Shown one piece after another: positions 44,614 through 53,098 of a DNA stretch of 64,000 nt. Made by a program: the position numbers and the translations under genes. Under the pieces are notes generated by a model. The model worked only from the letters and a program-made list of their open reading frames with translations. It made no database searches and had not been told where the DNA came from. Numbering within the stretch: position 1 is the stretch's first letter; the number at the start of each line of letters is the position of its first letter. Origin of the DNA: Mayfieldus sp963841445 (GTDB lineage Bacteria; Actinomycetota; Thermoleophilia; Solirubrobacterales; 70-9); NCBI GenBank assembly GCA_963841445.1, contig CAWJCP010000002.1:620001-684000 (forward strand), read 5' to 3'.

Positions 44614-45732
44614 TCAGCCGATGTAGATCGGAGTGCCGACGTCGACGCGGTCGTAGAGGTCCTCCACATCCGGGATCGACATCCGCACGCAGCCGTGCGA
44701 GACCGCCGAGCCGAGCGACCAGGTCTCGTCGGTGCCGTGGATCCCGGCGCCGTTGAAGATCCCCATCCAGCGTGCCTTGATCGGGTTCGACGGCCCCGGG
44801 GGCACGTCGGTCCCCGCCAGGCTGCCCGCCCAGGAGGAGTCGGGCACGTGCCAGGTCGGATCGACCTCCTTGCTCTGGATCGTGTACTGCCCTTCCGGAG
44901 TCTCCAGCCCTGCCTGGCCGACCGCGACCGTGTAGCTCTTGGTCAACCTCAAGTCCTTCCAGAAGCGCAGCGTGAAGGTCGAGCGGTCGAGAGTCAGGTA
45001 GGCGGGGTACTTGGAGGCGACCTGCGCCGTCGTGACCTTCGGCTTCGCTACCTCGACGTGGGCGTTGACGAGCTTGTTGCGTCCGCCGTTGTCGAGCGCC
45101 GTCTCGATGCTGCTCAGCAGCTTGCCCTGCTTCAGGGTGCGGCCGTTCTCGGCCGGGACGACGTTCAGTGAGTCGCCGGCGGCGGCGATCGAGGCGTCCT
45201 GCGGATCGCGGTCGACCTGGTTGGCGACGTGCTTGACGAAGTTTCGCACCGCCTGCTGCGAGTAGGTGACCTCGGGCTGCACCGTCTCATCGACCGAGCC
45301 TCCGGTGACCTCGCGGATGAAGCGGCCGGGAACGCCCCAGGACTGGCTCGCGTCGATCGCCGCGTCGACCATGCCATCGACGTCGGCCCGCACCATCAGG
45401 CTTTTGGCTGCCAGCTTGTAACGCTCGCTGCCCAGCTTCACGGTGACCGGCCGGCTCAGCGGCGCGACGAGGCGCTTCTGCAGGCGCCGTGTCGCCTGGC
45501 CGCGATCGAGGCCGCTGACATCCACTCCACCGACCTTGACGCCGTCGGCGATCTGGTCCTTGTGGGCGGAATCGTAGGCGTAGACGCCAACCGCGCCGCC
45601 GATCAGGGCCAGCAGCGCGACGGCGATCACGATCACCAGCACCCGCACGGGGCGCCCGGCGATGTTCACTGCGCGCGGGCGCGAATCGCCGTCCCCCCCT
45701 TGTCCGTATGCGTTGGATGCATCTTCGGGCAT
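44614..45732 (-). CDS. L,D-transpeptidase (YkuD) with N-terminal membrane anchor
   Basis: 372 residues. An N-terminal helix (VRVLVIVIAVALLALIGGAVGVY) leads to a repeated peptidoglycan-binding-like region (about residues 60-240; KVGGVDVSGLDRGQATRRLQKRL and its second copy). The C-terminal YkuD domain has GIHGTDETWSLGSAVSHGCVRMS, with His and the Cys nucleophile. It cross-links peptidoglycan by 3-3 bonds outside the membrane. An ACCCGC/GCGGGT hairpin lies five bases before the start codon. Confidence 0.92.
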   Translation of the reverse strand: MPEDASNAYGQGGDGDSRPRAVNIAGRPVRVLVIVIAVALLALIGGAVGVYAYDSAHKDQIADGVKVGGVDVSGLDRGQATRRLQKRLVAPLSRPVTVKLGSERYKLAAKSLMVRADVDGMVDAAIDASQSWGVPGRFIREVTGGSVDETVQPEVTYSQQAVRNFVKHVANQVDRDPQDASIAAAGDSLNVVPAENGRTLKQGKLLSSIETALDNGGRNKLVNAHVEVAKPKVTTAQVASKYPAYLTLDRSTFTLRFWKDLRLTKSYTVAVGQAGLETPEGQYTIQSKEVDPTWHVPDSSWAGSLAGTDVPPGPSNPIKARWMGIFNGAGIHGTDETWSLGSAVSHGCVRMSIPDVEDLYDRVDVGTPIYIG

Positions 45733-45736
45733 AGAA

Positions 45737-45756
45737 ACCCGCAGCCGGAGGCGGGT
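45737..45756 (-). promoter_or_regulatory. Hairpin just upstream of the L,D-transpeptidase start
   Basis: ACCCGC and GCGGGT are inverted with an eight-base loop, in the 5' leader between 5 and 24 bases before the ATG. It would occlude the ribosome site, so it could restrain translation. Confidence 0.45.
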
Positions 45757-45876
45757 CCGTCAACTACTACGCAAAGTGTAGGCAGACGGATCGGCGGCCA
45801 GGTTGCGCGATCGGCCATGCAAGTGCCTGACCAACGAATGGTCGATTGCTTGGATTCAGCCGAGCCCGCCGGGAGC

Positions 45877-47022
45877 TCAGCCACGATCCGGCGCCGACTC
45901 CTCCTCCTCGACCGGCGCCGAGGCGCCGAAGAGCCCGGTGTCCTCGGGTCGCCGCTCGCTCGGCTCCTCCCGGCGCACGTGCGGGCTCCAACGCAGGAAC
46001 TCCTCCACCTCGCGCTCGTAGCGATACGGCTCGCTGGCCCCGGCCAGCACCGGACGCAGGCGCATGCTCTCGCCGAGATTGAGCGCCGCTTCGCGGGAGG
46101 TGAACTGGTAGCGGAAGCCGGTCGCCTTGAGCTTGCGATTGTCGACCCCGCGCCCGAAGCGCATCTGGTTGAGCATCTCATCGGGGACCCGCAGCCCGAG
46201 CCGGCGCAGCGGCCCGACCGCCAAGCCGGTCCCGATCGGGGGCAGGACCGGCAGGTAGCGCTTGCCGAGCAATCCGATCACCTCGGTCAGCGCCAGCACC
46301 CCGTCGGCGGCGACGTTGTAGATCCCCTCGAGGTCGTGCAGGGCTGCGTGCTCGAGGGCGTGCACGACGTCGTCCTCGTGCACGAACTGGTAGCGGGGGT
46401 CGAAGCCGAGGATCATCGGCACCAGCGGCAGCGAGAAGAGCCGCGTATGGGAGGTGTCGACGTCGGGGCCGAGGACGTTGGCGCAGCGCAGGATCGTCAC
46501 CGTCGCTTCGCGGTGCTTGTCGGCGAAGTCCGCGACCGCAGCCTCGGCCTCGACGATGTCGCGCTCGATCGCGGTCCGCGGCGGATGCTGGCGCGGCATC
46601 TCCTCGGTGAAGAAGGCCGGGTCGTCCTGCTCGCAGCCGTACCAGTGGGCGGAGCTCTTGAAGACCAGCTTGCGCACCGGCGAGTCGGGGCCGGTGCAGG
46701 CGGCGAGGATGTTGAGCGTCCCGATCACGTTGTTCTCGTGCGCGTCGGCTCGCGAGGTCGCGACCGAGTCGACCACCAGCCGGGTGTCGATCACCGTGTC
46801 GATCTCCGCCGCCAGCACGATCCGCTGGATCAGCGAATGCTGGTTTCCGACCTTGACGTACTCGGTGCGCTCGAGCTCGCGGGTCGGCACCCTGGTATCG
46901 ACGCCGATGATCGTCTCGATCTCCGGAAATGACTCCAGCGCCTGTGCCAAGCGCCCGCCCCAGTAGGAGGAGAGGCCGGTGATCAGCACCCGCTTGGCGC
47001 GATGGGGCTCGGCGGCGCTCAT
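45877..47022 (-). CDS. NAD-dependent epimerase/dehydratase (extended SDR)
   Basis: 381 residues: RVLITGLSSYWGGRLAQALES (Rossmann GxxxxxG variant GLSSYWGG), TEYVKVGNQHSLIQRI and DTVIDTRLVVD, a VFKSSAHWYG strand, C-terminal RFGRGVDNRKLKATGFRYQFTSREAAL. The first glycine motif has SSYWG where GxxGxxG is usual. The usual YxxxK catalytic pair is not obvious, so catalytic type is unclear. The start at 47022 overlaps the acyltransferase stop (ATGA), so both are cotranslated. Confidence 0.8.
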   Translation of the reverse strand: MSAAEPHRAKRVLITGLSSYWGGRLAQALESFPEIETIIGVDTRVPTRELERTEYVKVGNQHSLIQRIVLAAEIDTVIDTRLVVDSVATSRADAHENNVIGTLNILAACTGPDSPVRKLVFKSSAHWYGCEQDDPAFFTEEMPRQHPPRTAIERDIVEAEAAVADFADKHREATVTILRCANVLGPDVDTSHTRLFSLPLVPMILGFDPRYQFVHEDDVVHALEHAALHDLEGIYNVAADGVLALTEVIGLLGKRYLPVLPPIGTGLAVGPLRRLGLRVPDEMLNQMRFGRGVDNRKLKATGFRYQFTSREAALNLGESMRLRPVLAGASEPYRYEREVEEFLRWSPHVRREEPSERRPEDTGLFGASAPVEEEESAPDRG

Positions 47023-47921
47023 CCGAACCAGACCGACTTTCGCGCCGCGACCATCTCGTGGACGTTCTCCTGGATCCTCGCCCGGACCTCCTGCGAGAGC
47101 GTCTGCACCAGCGCCTTGTCGCTTTCCGGGTCGGCGCCAAGCTCGGCGGTATCGATCGGCTCCAGGAAGCGAATCCGGAACTTGGCCGGCAGGTACCCGA
47201 GCATCCCCAGGGGACCGAGCCAGGGAAAGGTCGGGGTGAGCGGGAAGTAGGCCAGCCCGGTGAGTCGTTGAAGCGGCCGCACGTGGGCGAAGATCGGCGC
47301 CGACTCCTCGGCCCCGACGACGCAGACCGGGACCAGCTTCGCGCCCGCCCGCATCGCCGCGGTCACGAAGCCGCCGCGCCCGAAGCGGCGCAGCCGGTAG
47401 CGCTGGTGAAATGGCTTCTCGGTCCCCTTGCGTCCCTCGGGGAAGACGAGCACCAGCTGTTCCTCGTCGTGGAGCAGCCGCTGCACGTTGGCCGGGTGCG
47501 CCGGCACGCAGCCGATCTTCGGGATCAGCATCGAGAAGAGCGGATAGCCCTTGAAGAAGTGCTCGACGGTGATGTTCAGCGGCCGCGGGTTGGGGTGCTC
47601 CTCCCGGATCGCCCGCGCGATCGTCGCCGCATCGGGCGGCAGCGCGCCGGAGTGGTTGGAGACCAGCAGCGCGCCGCCGGAGGAGGGTACGTTCTCGACT
47701 CCCTCGACCTCGGCCCGAAACCAATACCGATAGAAGAACTCGACCACGGTGCGGTCGAAGAACCCCTCGACACGCTCGGAGCGCCCCCAGTCGTCGATGC
47801 GCCGCTCGGGCTCGATCGCGGGCAGCAGCTCGCGGTCGCGGGGCTCCGGCAGGCGCTCGGCCGCCGGCTCGCCTTCTGCTTGCGGGGTCGCCAGGGAAGT
47901 GCGGTCCGGGGCCACAGGCAA
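47019..47921 (-). CDS. PlsC-family acyltransferase
   Basis: 300 residues. LLVSNHSGALPPDAATIARA is the acyltransferase motif 1 region (HxxxxD here as NHSGALPPD, with two extra residues), FPEGRKGTEKPFHQRY the motif 3 region (FPEGxxS/T) and VPVCVVGAEESAPIF motif 4. A phosphoacyltransferase acting on lysophospholipid is likely. It shares a transcript with the epimerase-like protein downstream and the hydrolase upstream. Confidence 0.82.
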   Translation of the reverse strand: MPVAPDRTSLATPQAEGEPAAERLPEPRDRELLPAIEPERRIDDWGRSERVEGFFDRTVVEFFYRYWFRAEVEGVENVPSSGGALLVSNHSGALPPDAATIARAIREEHPNPRPLNITVEHFFKGYPLFSMLIPKIGCVPAHPANVQRLLHDEEQLVLVFPEGRKGTEKPFHQRYRLRRFGRGGFVTAAMRAGAKLVPVCVVGAEESAPIFAHVRPLQRLTGLAYFPLTPTFPWLGPLGMLGYLPAKFRIRFLEPIDTAELGADPESDKALVQTLSQEVRARIQENVHEMVAARKSVWFG

Positions 47922-47924
47922 AAA

Positions 47925-48830
47925 CTAGCGCGCTGGGGTGTTCGTGCTCGACCGAAGCGCAGCCCAACGCGAGGTGATGATGCGCCCCCAGTCGGCGTCG
48001 TCGATCTGCGCCGGCTCGCTGCTGGCGAGGAAGCCGGAGATCGACTCGGCCAGCCCCTCGGGATCCTCGAGGTGCGGGAAATGGGCCGCCTTCGGGAGCG
48101 TCTCGAAGCGGCTGCCGGGAGCCTCCTCGTGCGCGCGGCGCCCGTGCTCCAACGGAATCGTCTGGTCACGCTCTCCCCACACGATCAGGGTCGGGAATGA
48201 GCGCAAGAGGTACAGGCGGTCGCTGGCGCTGACCCGCTGGCCGCGCGCGTCGATCACCGACCGGAGCGTCTGCAGGAAGGCCTTGCGCGCGTCGCGTCGC
48301 TGCAGTGGCGCGAGCGCACGAGCAACCGCCTGGATGTAGAGGGCCTGCTCGACGCCGCGGCGTCGCAGCCGCTTCCCAGCCTCAGCCAGGGCTGCCAGCA
48401 GGCGCGGGTGGGCGGCGATCGGGAGAAGCGCCCCGACGCCCGGCAGCGCCGCGATCCGCAAGAGCGGGCTCACCTCGTGCCCAAGCCCACCGCTGGAGAC
48501 GAGGACCAGGCGCTCTGTGCGCTGGGGGAACTGGTAGAAGAACTGCATCGCCACGCCCCCGCCCAGCGAGTGGCCGACGAGGGTCGCGCGGTCGACTCCG
48601 ATCGCCGCGAGCAGGTCGCGGATGCTGGCAGCATGGGCGCCCAGCGAGTAGTCGCCGCGCACCGCGGCCGAGTCGCCGTGGCCAATCAGGTCTGGCGCGA
48701 TCACCCGGTACTCGTCGGCGAGGCGCGTGGCGACGGACTCCCAGTGCCGCGACGAGTTGACCATTCCGTGGACGAGCACCACCGCTGGACCGCTGCCGGC
48801 GCTGCGGTAGATCATCCGGTGCCCGTGCAA
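47925..48830 (-). CDS. Alpha/beta hydrolase
   Basis: 301 residues. VVLVHGMVNSSRHWE (oxyanion HG), LVGHSLGGGVAMQFF (nucleophile elbow GHSLGG), TLIVWGERDQTIPLEHG (Asp) and LPKAAHFPHLEDP (His) form the catalytic triad. A cap domain of about 60 residues lies in the middle. Ester substrate unknown. The start is uncertain: a TTG at 48830, or further upstream. Confidence 0.85.
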   Translation of the reverse strand: MHGHRMIYRSAGSGPAVVLVHGMVNSSRHWESVATRLADEYRVIAPDLIGHGDSAAVRGDYSLGAHAASIRDLLAAIGVDRATLVGHSLGGGVAMQFFYQFPQRTERLVLVSSGGLGHEVSPLLRIAALPGVGALLPIAAHPRLLAALAEAGKRLRRRGVEQALYIQAVARALAPLQRRDARKAFLQTLRSVIDARGQRVSASDRLYLLRSFPTLIVWGERDQTIPLEHGRRAHEEAPGSRFETLPKAAHFPHLEDPEGLAESISGFLASSEPAQIDDADWGRIITSRWAALRSSTNTPAR

Positions 48831-48913
48831 CTCGATCTGCTGAGCGTCGAACAGAGCGAGGACCTTAACGGTGGGCGCCGGGAGGCCGAGGGGCGCCGAT
48901 ATGTTTCGGGCCC

Positions 48914-49627
48914 GTGCGCTCCAAGGACAAGGTCCGGCAGGAGATCTGGAAGGCGATGGATCGCGAGGGCGTTTCCCGCTTTCCCGGCGCCGAGAGCCGG
49001 ATCCCCAACTTCGCCGGCGCCAAGCTCGCCGCCGAGCGCCTCGCCACGCACCGGCTCTGGAAGCGGGCCCGGGTCATCAAGGCGAATCCCGACTCGCCCC
49101 AGACCCACGCCCGCCGCGCGGCACTGGAGGAGGGAAAGACCCTGATCATCGCGGTGCCGCGGCTGCGCGACGTCCACCCCTTTCGGGTGCTTGACCCGAA
49201 GCGGCTCTCAAAGCAGGCGCTGCGCGACGCCGCGACGATCAAGGGGGCGATGCGGCACGGACGGGTCGTCGCCCTCGACGAGCTGCCCGAGGTCGACCTG
49301 GTCCTCTGCGGCTCGGTGGCGGTGAACCTGAGCGGCGCCCGGGTCGGCAAGGGGGGCGGCCACTCAGATCTCGAGTACGGGATCCTGATCGACGCGGGCC
49401 GAATCGACGAGCACACGACTGTCGCGACCACCGTGCACCCGATCCAGATCGTCCGCGAGCATCTGATGATGACCGCGCACGACCTGCCGGTCGACCTCGT
49501 CGCCACCCCGCGGGCGGCGATCGAGGTCGAGCGCCAGTACGAGCGACCGCGGGGGATCCTCTGGGACCATCTGCAGCCGCCGCAGATCCGCGAGATCCCG
49601 ACCCTGGAGCGGATGGGCTACGCGTGA
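48914..49627 (+). CDS. 5-formyltetrahydrofolate cyclo-ligase-like protein
   Basis: 237 residues starting at GTG: RFPGAESRIPNFAGAKLAAERLA, VDLVLCGSVAVNLSGARVGKGGGHSDLEYGILIDAG, TTVATTVHPIQIV. The VGKGGGHSDLE block matches the second FCL-type family (as in human MTHFSD), not the short bacterial YgfA type. It would return 5-formyl-THF to the folate pool. Confidence 0.85.
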   Translation: MRSKDKVRQEIWKAMDREGVSRFPGAESRIPNFAGAKLAAERLATHRLWKRARVIKANPDSPQTHARRAALEEGKTLIIAVPRLRDVHPFRVLDPKRLSKQALRDAATIKGAMRHGRVVALDELPEVDLVLCGSVAVNLSGARVGKGGGHSDLEYGILIDAGRIDEHTTVATTVHPIQIVREHLMMTAHDLPVDLVATPRAAIEVERQYERPRGILWDHLQPPQIREIPTLERMGYA

Positions 49628-50625
49628 GCGCCGAGAGCCGGCGGCGCTTCTGGGTCACGGGAACCCCGTGGCAGCGGGCTCCGGAGCCGTCCCCAGCCGA
49701 CGGGCCGGACCCCTACGGGGACACGGATCCCGACTGGATGCGGATCGACTGGCGGGCGCAGCTGCGACGGGTCGATGTCGACACCTCCGCCCTCGAGCCG
49801 CATCCGGGCAGCCGGGTCGACCCGGCGCGCACCGAGGTCAACTACGTCGAGCTCGGCGAGGGTGCGCCGGTCATCTTCGTCCACGGCCTCGGGGGCTGCT
49901 GGCAGAACTGGCTCGAGAACATCCCGCACTTCGCGCGCAGCCACCGGGTCATCGCGCCGGACCTGCCCGGGTTCGGCGAGAGCCCGATGCCGGGCTGGGA
50001 GGTCACGATGGAGGCCTACGGCCAGCTCCTAAATTCCTTCCTTGAAGAGCTCGAGACGGGACCCGCGACGCTGGTCGGCAACTCGATGGGCGGCTTCATC
50101 TGCGCCGAGTTGACGGTCAAGGAGCCGGCTACGGTGCGGAAGCTGGTCCTAGTGTCGGCCGCGGGCATCTCGCACGCCCGCGCATACCGGGCGCCGGCGG
50201 AGACGTTCGGGCGGATGGCCCGCGCGGCGGCCCCGCTGGCGCTCCGCCATCACGAGCGGGCCCTGCGCCGGCCCGGGCTGCGGCACCGGGTCTTCCGCAG
50301 CCTCTTCTACAAGCCCAACGAGCTGCCGCCGGAGCTGATCTTGGAGATCACCCACCCCGGCATCAACTCTCCTGGCCTGGTCGCCGCGATCCGTGCGCTG
50401 CCCGGTTACGACATCCTCGACCACCTCGGCGACATCGAGATCCCGACCCTGATCGTCTGGGGCCAGAACGACTACGTGGTGCCGCCCGACGACGCCTTCG
50501 AGTACGCACGCCTGATCCCCCATGCCGAGCTGGAGATATTCGAGCGCTGCGGACACCTGCCGCAGGCAGAGCACCCGCTGCGCTTCAACCGGCTGCTTGA
50601 CCGCTTCCTCGCCGGGGGCGCCTGA
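49624..50625 (+). CDS. Alpha/beta hydrolase
   Basis: 333 residues: VIFVHGLGGCWQNWLENIP, VIAPDLPGFGESPMPG, LVGNSMGGFICAELTVKEP (nucleophile GNSMGG), TLIVWGQNDYVVPPDD (Asp) and FERCGHLPQAEHPLRF (His). The N-terminal 75 residues are not part of the fold. The GTG start overlaps the 5-FCL stop (GTGA), so the two are coupled. Confidence 0.87.
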   Translation: MSAESRRRFWVTGTPWQRAPEPSPADGPDPYGDTDPDWMRIDWRAQLRRVDVDTSALEPHPGSRVDPARTEVNYVELGEGAPVIFVHGLGGCWQNWLENIPHFARSHRVIAPDLPGFGESPMPGWEVTMEAYGQLLNSFLEELETGPATLVGNSMGGFICAELTVKEPATVRKLVLVSAAGISHARAYRAPAETFGRMARAAAPLALRHHERALRRPGLRHRVFRSLFYKPNELPPELILEITHPGINSPGLVAAIRALPGYDILDHLGDIEIPTLIVWGQNDYVVPPDDAFEYARLIPHAELEIFERCGHLPQAEHPLRFNRLLDRFLAGGA

Positions 50626-50636
50626 GCCGGGCCGGC

Positions 50637-51512
50637 TCAAGCGGCCGGGACCCGCGCGGTGACGATCCAGCTCGACATGTTGCCCCAAACCGACCCGTCG
50701 TCGGAGACGAACTCGACGAGGTCTTCGCGCAGCGCCGCGTCGATCTCCAGCTCGAGGCGCTTGGCGTCATCTCCCGCCAGCCGCAGCACCTCTCCGGCCG
50801 GCCCGATCGCCTTGACGACGTCGATCGCCTCGTCGAGATCGGTGCCCATCCGGTAGGGCAGGTCGCAGCGCCGCAGCGTCACCTGCTCGAAGCCGGCGCT
50901 GAGCATGATGCCGCTGGTCGTGTCGGCGTTTGCCATCGAGAACGGCCCCGGCCCGCAGGTCGGCTCCTCGGATTCTGGGTCCTCCTCGACGAACCGCTCG
51001 ACAACCTGCTCGGCCCGGTAGAGCCACTCGTTGTCGATCTTCTGGCGCCAGACGACGTTGCAGAGCTTGCCCCCGGGCTCCATCGCCAGCCTCACGTTGC
51101 GCAGGGCGGCGACGGGGTTGCCGAAGAACATCGTCCCCATGCGGGCGAAGGCGTAATCGAAGCGGCGATCGAACTCGGCAACCTCGAGGTCCATGGCCTC
51201 GAACTCGACGTTCTGGGCCCCAACCTCCTCGGCCTCCTCGCGGGCGACCTCGATGAATCGCTCGGCCGCGTCGATTCCAAGCGCCTGGCCCTGCGGGCCG
51301 ACGATCTCGCCGAGACGCACGGTGCTGTCGCCGAATCCACAGCCGATGTCGAGGACGCTGTGGCCGGCAAGAGGAGGATCGGTGCGCAATGCCTCCTCCC
51401 CGAAGACGGCAAGCCCGGCGGCGACGACATGGCGGTACTTGGCAAAGCGATCGAACAGGACGCCGTTCCAGGCCTCGATCGCCTCTTCGTTGGCGGACGC
51501 CACAGGCTCCAC
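50637..51512 (-). CDS. SAM-dependent methyltransferase
   Basis: About 291 residues: SVLDIGCGFGDSTVRLGEIVGP (motif I), ALGIDAAERFIEVAREEAEEVGAQNVEFEAMDLE, ...FARMGTMFFGNPVAALRNVRLAMEPGGKLCNVVW (motifs IV-VI). Resembles UbiE/COQ5-type enzymes. The GTG at 51512 is the best start; the open frame runs to 51695 but overlaps the divergent monooxygenase gene. Confidence 0.82.
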   Translation of the reverse strand: MEPVASANEEAIEAWNGVLFDRFAKYRHVVAAGLAVFGEEALRTDPPLAGHSVLDIGCGFGDSTVRLGEIVGPQGQALGIDAAERFIEVAREEAEEVGAQNVEFEAMDLEVAEFDRRFDYAFARMGTMFFGNPVAALRNVRLAMEPGGKLCNVVWRQKIDNEWLYRAEQVVERFVEEDPESEEPTCGPGPFSMANADTTSGIMLSAGFEQVTLRRCDLPYRMGTDLDEAIDVVKAIGPAGEVLRLAGDDAKRLELEIDAALREDLVEFVSDDGSVWGNMSSWIVTARVPAA

Positions 51513-51591
51513 GACGTCGATCGTAGCGCCGCGATGGTCGACGTATCGAAAAATCCCCTTGTGCAAGCGGCCCGGGTATCGTCGAACCCCC

Positions 51592-53082
51592 TTGACAGCC
51601 GCAGAGAGCTCAGTCACAGACCAAGTCCAGCCGCACGACAGGCCGTCGGTGGCGATCGTCGGGGGCGGCTTCGGAGGGATCGCGGCGGCGATCATGCTGC
51701 GGCGGGAGGGCTACGAGGACGTGACCGTCTTCGAGCGCGGCGAGCGAATCGGCGGCGTCTGGAACGCCAACACCTATCCGGGCATCGCCTGCGACATCCC
51801 CTCCCACCTCTACGAGCTTTCGTTCGCACCGAACCCCAATTGGTCGCGCCGCTACTCGCCGGGTCACGAGATCCGGGCCTACATGGAGGACACAGCGCGC
51901 CGATACGGCGTCCTCGATCGGGTTCGGCTCGGTACCGAAGTAGAGCGAGCGACCTTCGACGAGGGCCGCGGCCGCTGGACTCTGAGCACCAGCGCGGGAA
52001 CGCATCAAGCCGACGTAGTCGTGGCGGCCTGCGGACAGCTATCGGTCCCCCGCGTGCCGCCGATCCCGGGCCTTGAGGTGTTCGAGGGTCCCAGCTTCCA
52101 CACCGCGCACTGGCGCCACGACGTCGATCTCGCCGGCAAGCGGATCGCCGTGATCGGCACCGGATGCAGCTCAATTCAGGTCGTGCCCGCGATCGCCCCC
52201 GAGGTCGCGGAGCTGACCGTCTATCAGCGCTCGGCCGGCTGGACGCTCCCGAAGATGGACTTCGAGTACAAGCCGCGCACCAAGTGCCTCTTCAAGCGCC
52301 TGCCGATCCTGCAGCGCCTCGACCGCGCGAGCATCTTCGCCTTCCAGGAGCTCGCCACCGCGGGCATGACCCGGCATCGCTGGATCCTGCGGCTGTTTCG
52401 CATCCCGGCGCGCCGCCAGATCACGAAGGCGATCGACGACCCCGAGCTGCGCCGCAAGGTGACCCCGACCGACGAGCTCGGATGCAAGCGGATCATGCTC
52501 ACCGACGATTGGTACCCGACCCTCACCCGGCCCAACGTCGAGCTGGTGACGGATCGAATCGAGGCCGTGACCTCGCACGGCGTTCGCACGGCCGACGGGG
52601 TCGAGCGGCCGGCCGACGCGATCGTCCTCGGCACCGGCTTCGCGTCGCACGCCTTCGTCGCGCCGATGGAGATCGTCGGGCGCCGCGGGCGCACCCTCGC
52701 CGAGGCATGGGCCGGAGTCGCGAAGGCCTACCTGGGGATCACCGTGCCCGGGTTCCCGAACCTCTTCATGCTCTACGGGCCGAACACCAACGGCGGCGCG
52801 GGTTCGGTGATCTACACGGTCGAGGCCGGTGCGAAGCACGTCGTGGCGGCCTTGCGCGAAATCGAGCGGGCGAGGGCGAAGACGATCGAGCTGCGCGAGG
52901 AAGCGGCGGTGAGCTTCGACCGCGAGCTTCGCGAGGCGCTCGACGGGTCGGTCTGGCACACCGGCTGCACGAGCTGGTACGTCGACGAGCATGGCAACAA
53001 CCCGAGCCAGTGGCCCTGGCTGTGGTCGACTTACGACAAGCGCGCCTCGCGCATCGACCCCGCGGCCTACGAGCTGGCCTGA
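51592..53082 (+). CDS. FAD-dependent Baeyer-Villiger-type monooxygenase
   Basis: About 496 residues. SVAIVGGGFGGIAAAIMLRREGYEDVTVFERGERIGGVWNANTYPG has the FAD GxGxxG and the Arg/Asp; FHTAHWRHDVDL is the BVMO fingerprint region (FxGxxxHxxxW in relaxed form, here SFHTAHW). RIAVIGTGCSSIQ is the NADP GxGxxG. C-terminal LYGPNTNGGAGSVIYTVEAGAKHVV matches. The start is a TTG at 51592; no ATG/GTG fits better. It inserts oxygen into ketones or acts on a side chain. Confidence 0.86.
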   Translation: MTAAESSVTDQVQPHDRPSVAIVGGGFGGIAAAIMLRREGYEDVTVFERGERIGGVWNANTYPGIACDIPSHLYELSFAPNPNWSRRYSPGHEIRAYMEDTARRYGVLDRVRLGTEVERATFDEGRGRWTLSTSAGTHQADVVVAACGQLSVPRVPPIPGLEVFEGPSFHTAHWRHDVDLAGKRIAVIGTGCSSIQVVPAIAPEVAELTVYQRSAGWTLPKMDFEYKPRTKCLFKRLPILQRLDRASIFAFQELATAGMTRHRWILRLFRIPARRQITKAIDDPELRRKVTPTDELGCKRIMLTDDWYPTLTRPNVELVTDRIEAVTSHGVRTADGVERPADAIVLGTGFASHAFVAPMEIVGRRGRTLAEAWAGVAKAYLGITVPGFPNLFMLYGPNTNGGAGSVIYTVEAGAKHVVAALREIERARAKTIELREEAAVSFDRELREALDGSVWHTGCTSWYVDEHGNNPSQWPWLWSTYDKRASRIDPAAYELA

Positions 53083-53098
53083 GGAAGCCGCAGGGGCG

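Noticed and set aside
45229..46932. A 567-codon plus-strand open frame antisense to the L,D-transpeptidase and epimerase
   Set aside because: No family pattern; both overlapped minus-strand genes have clear motifs.
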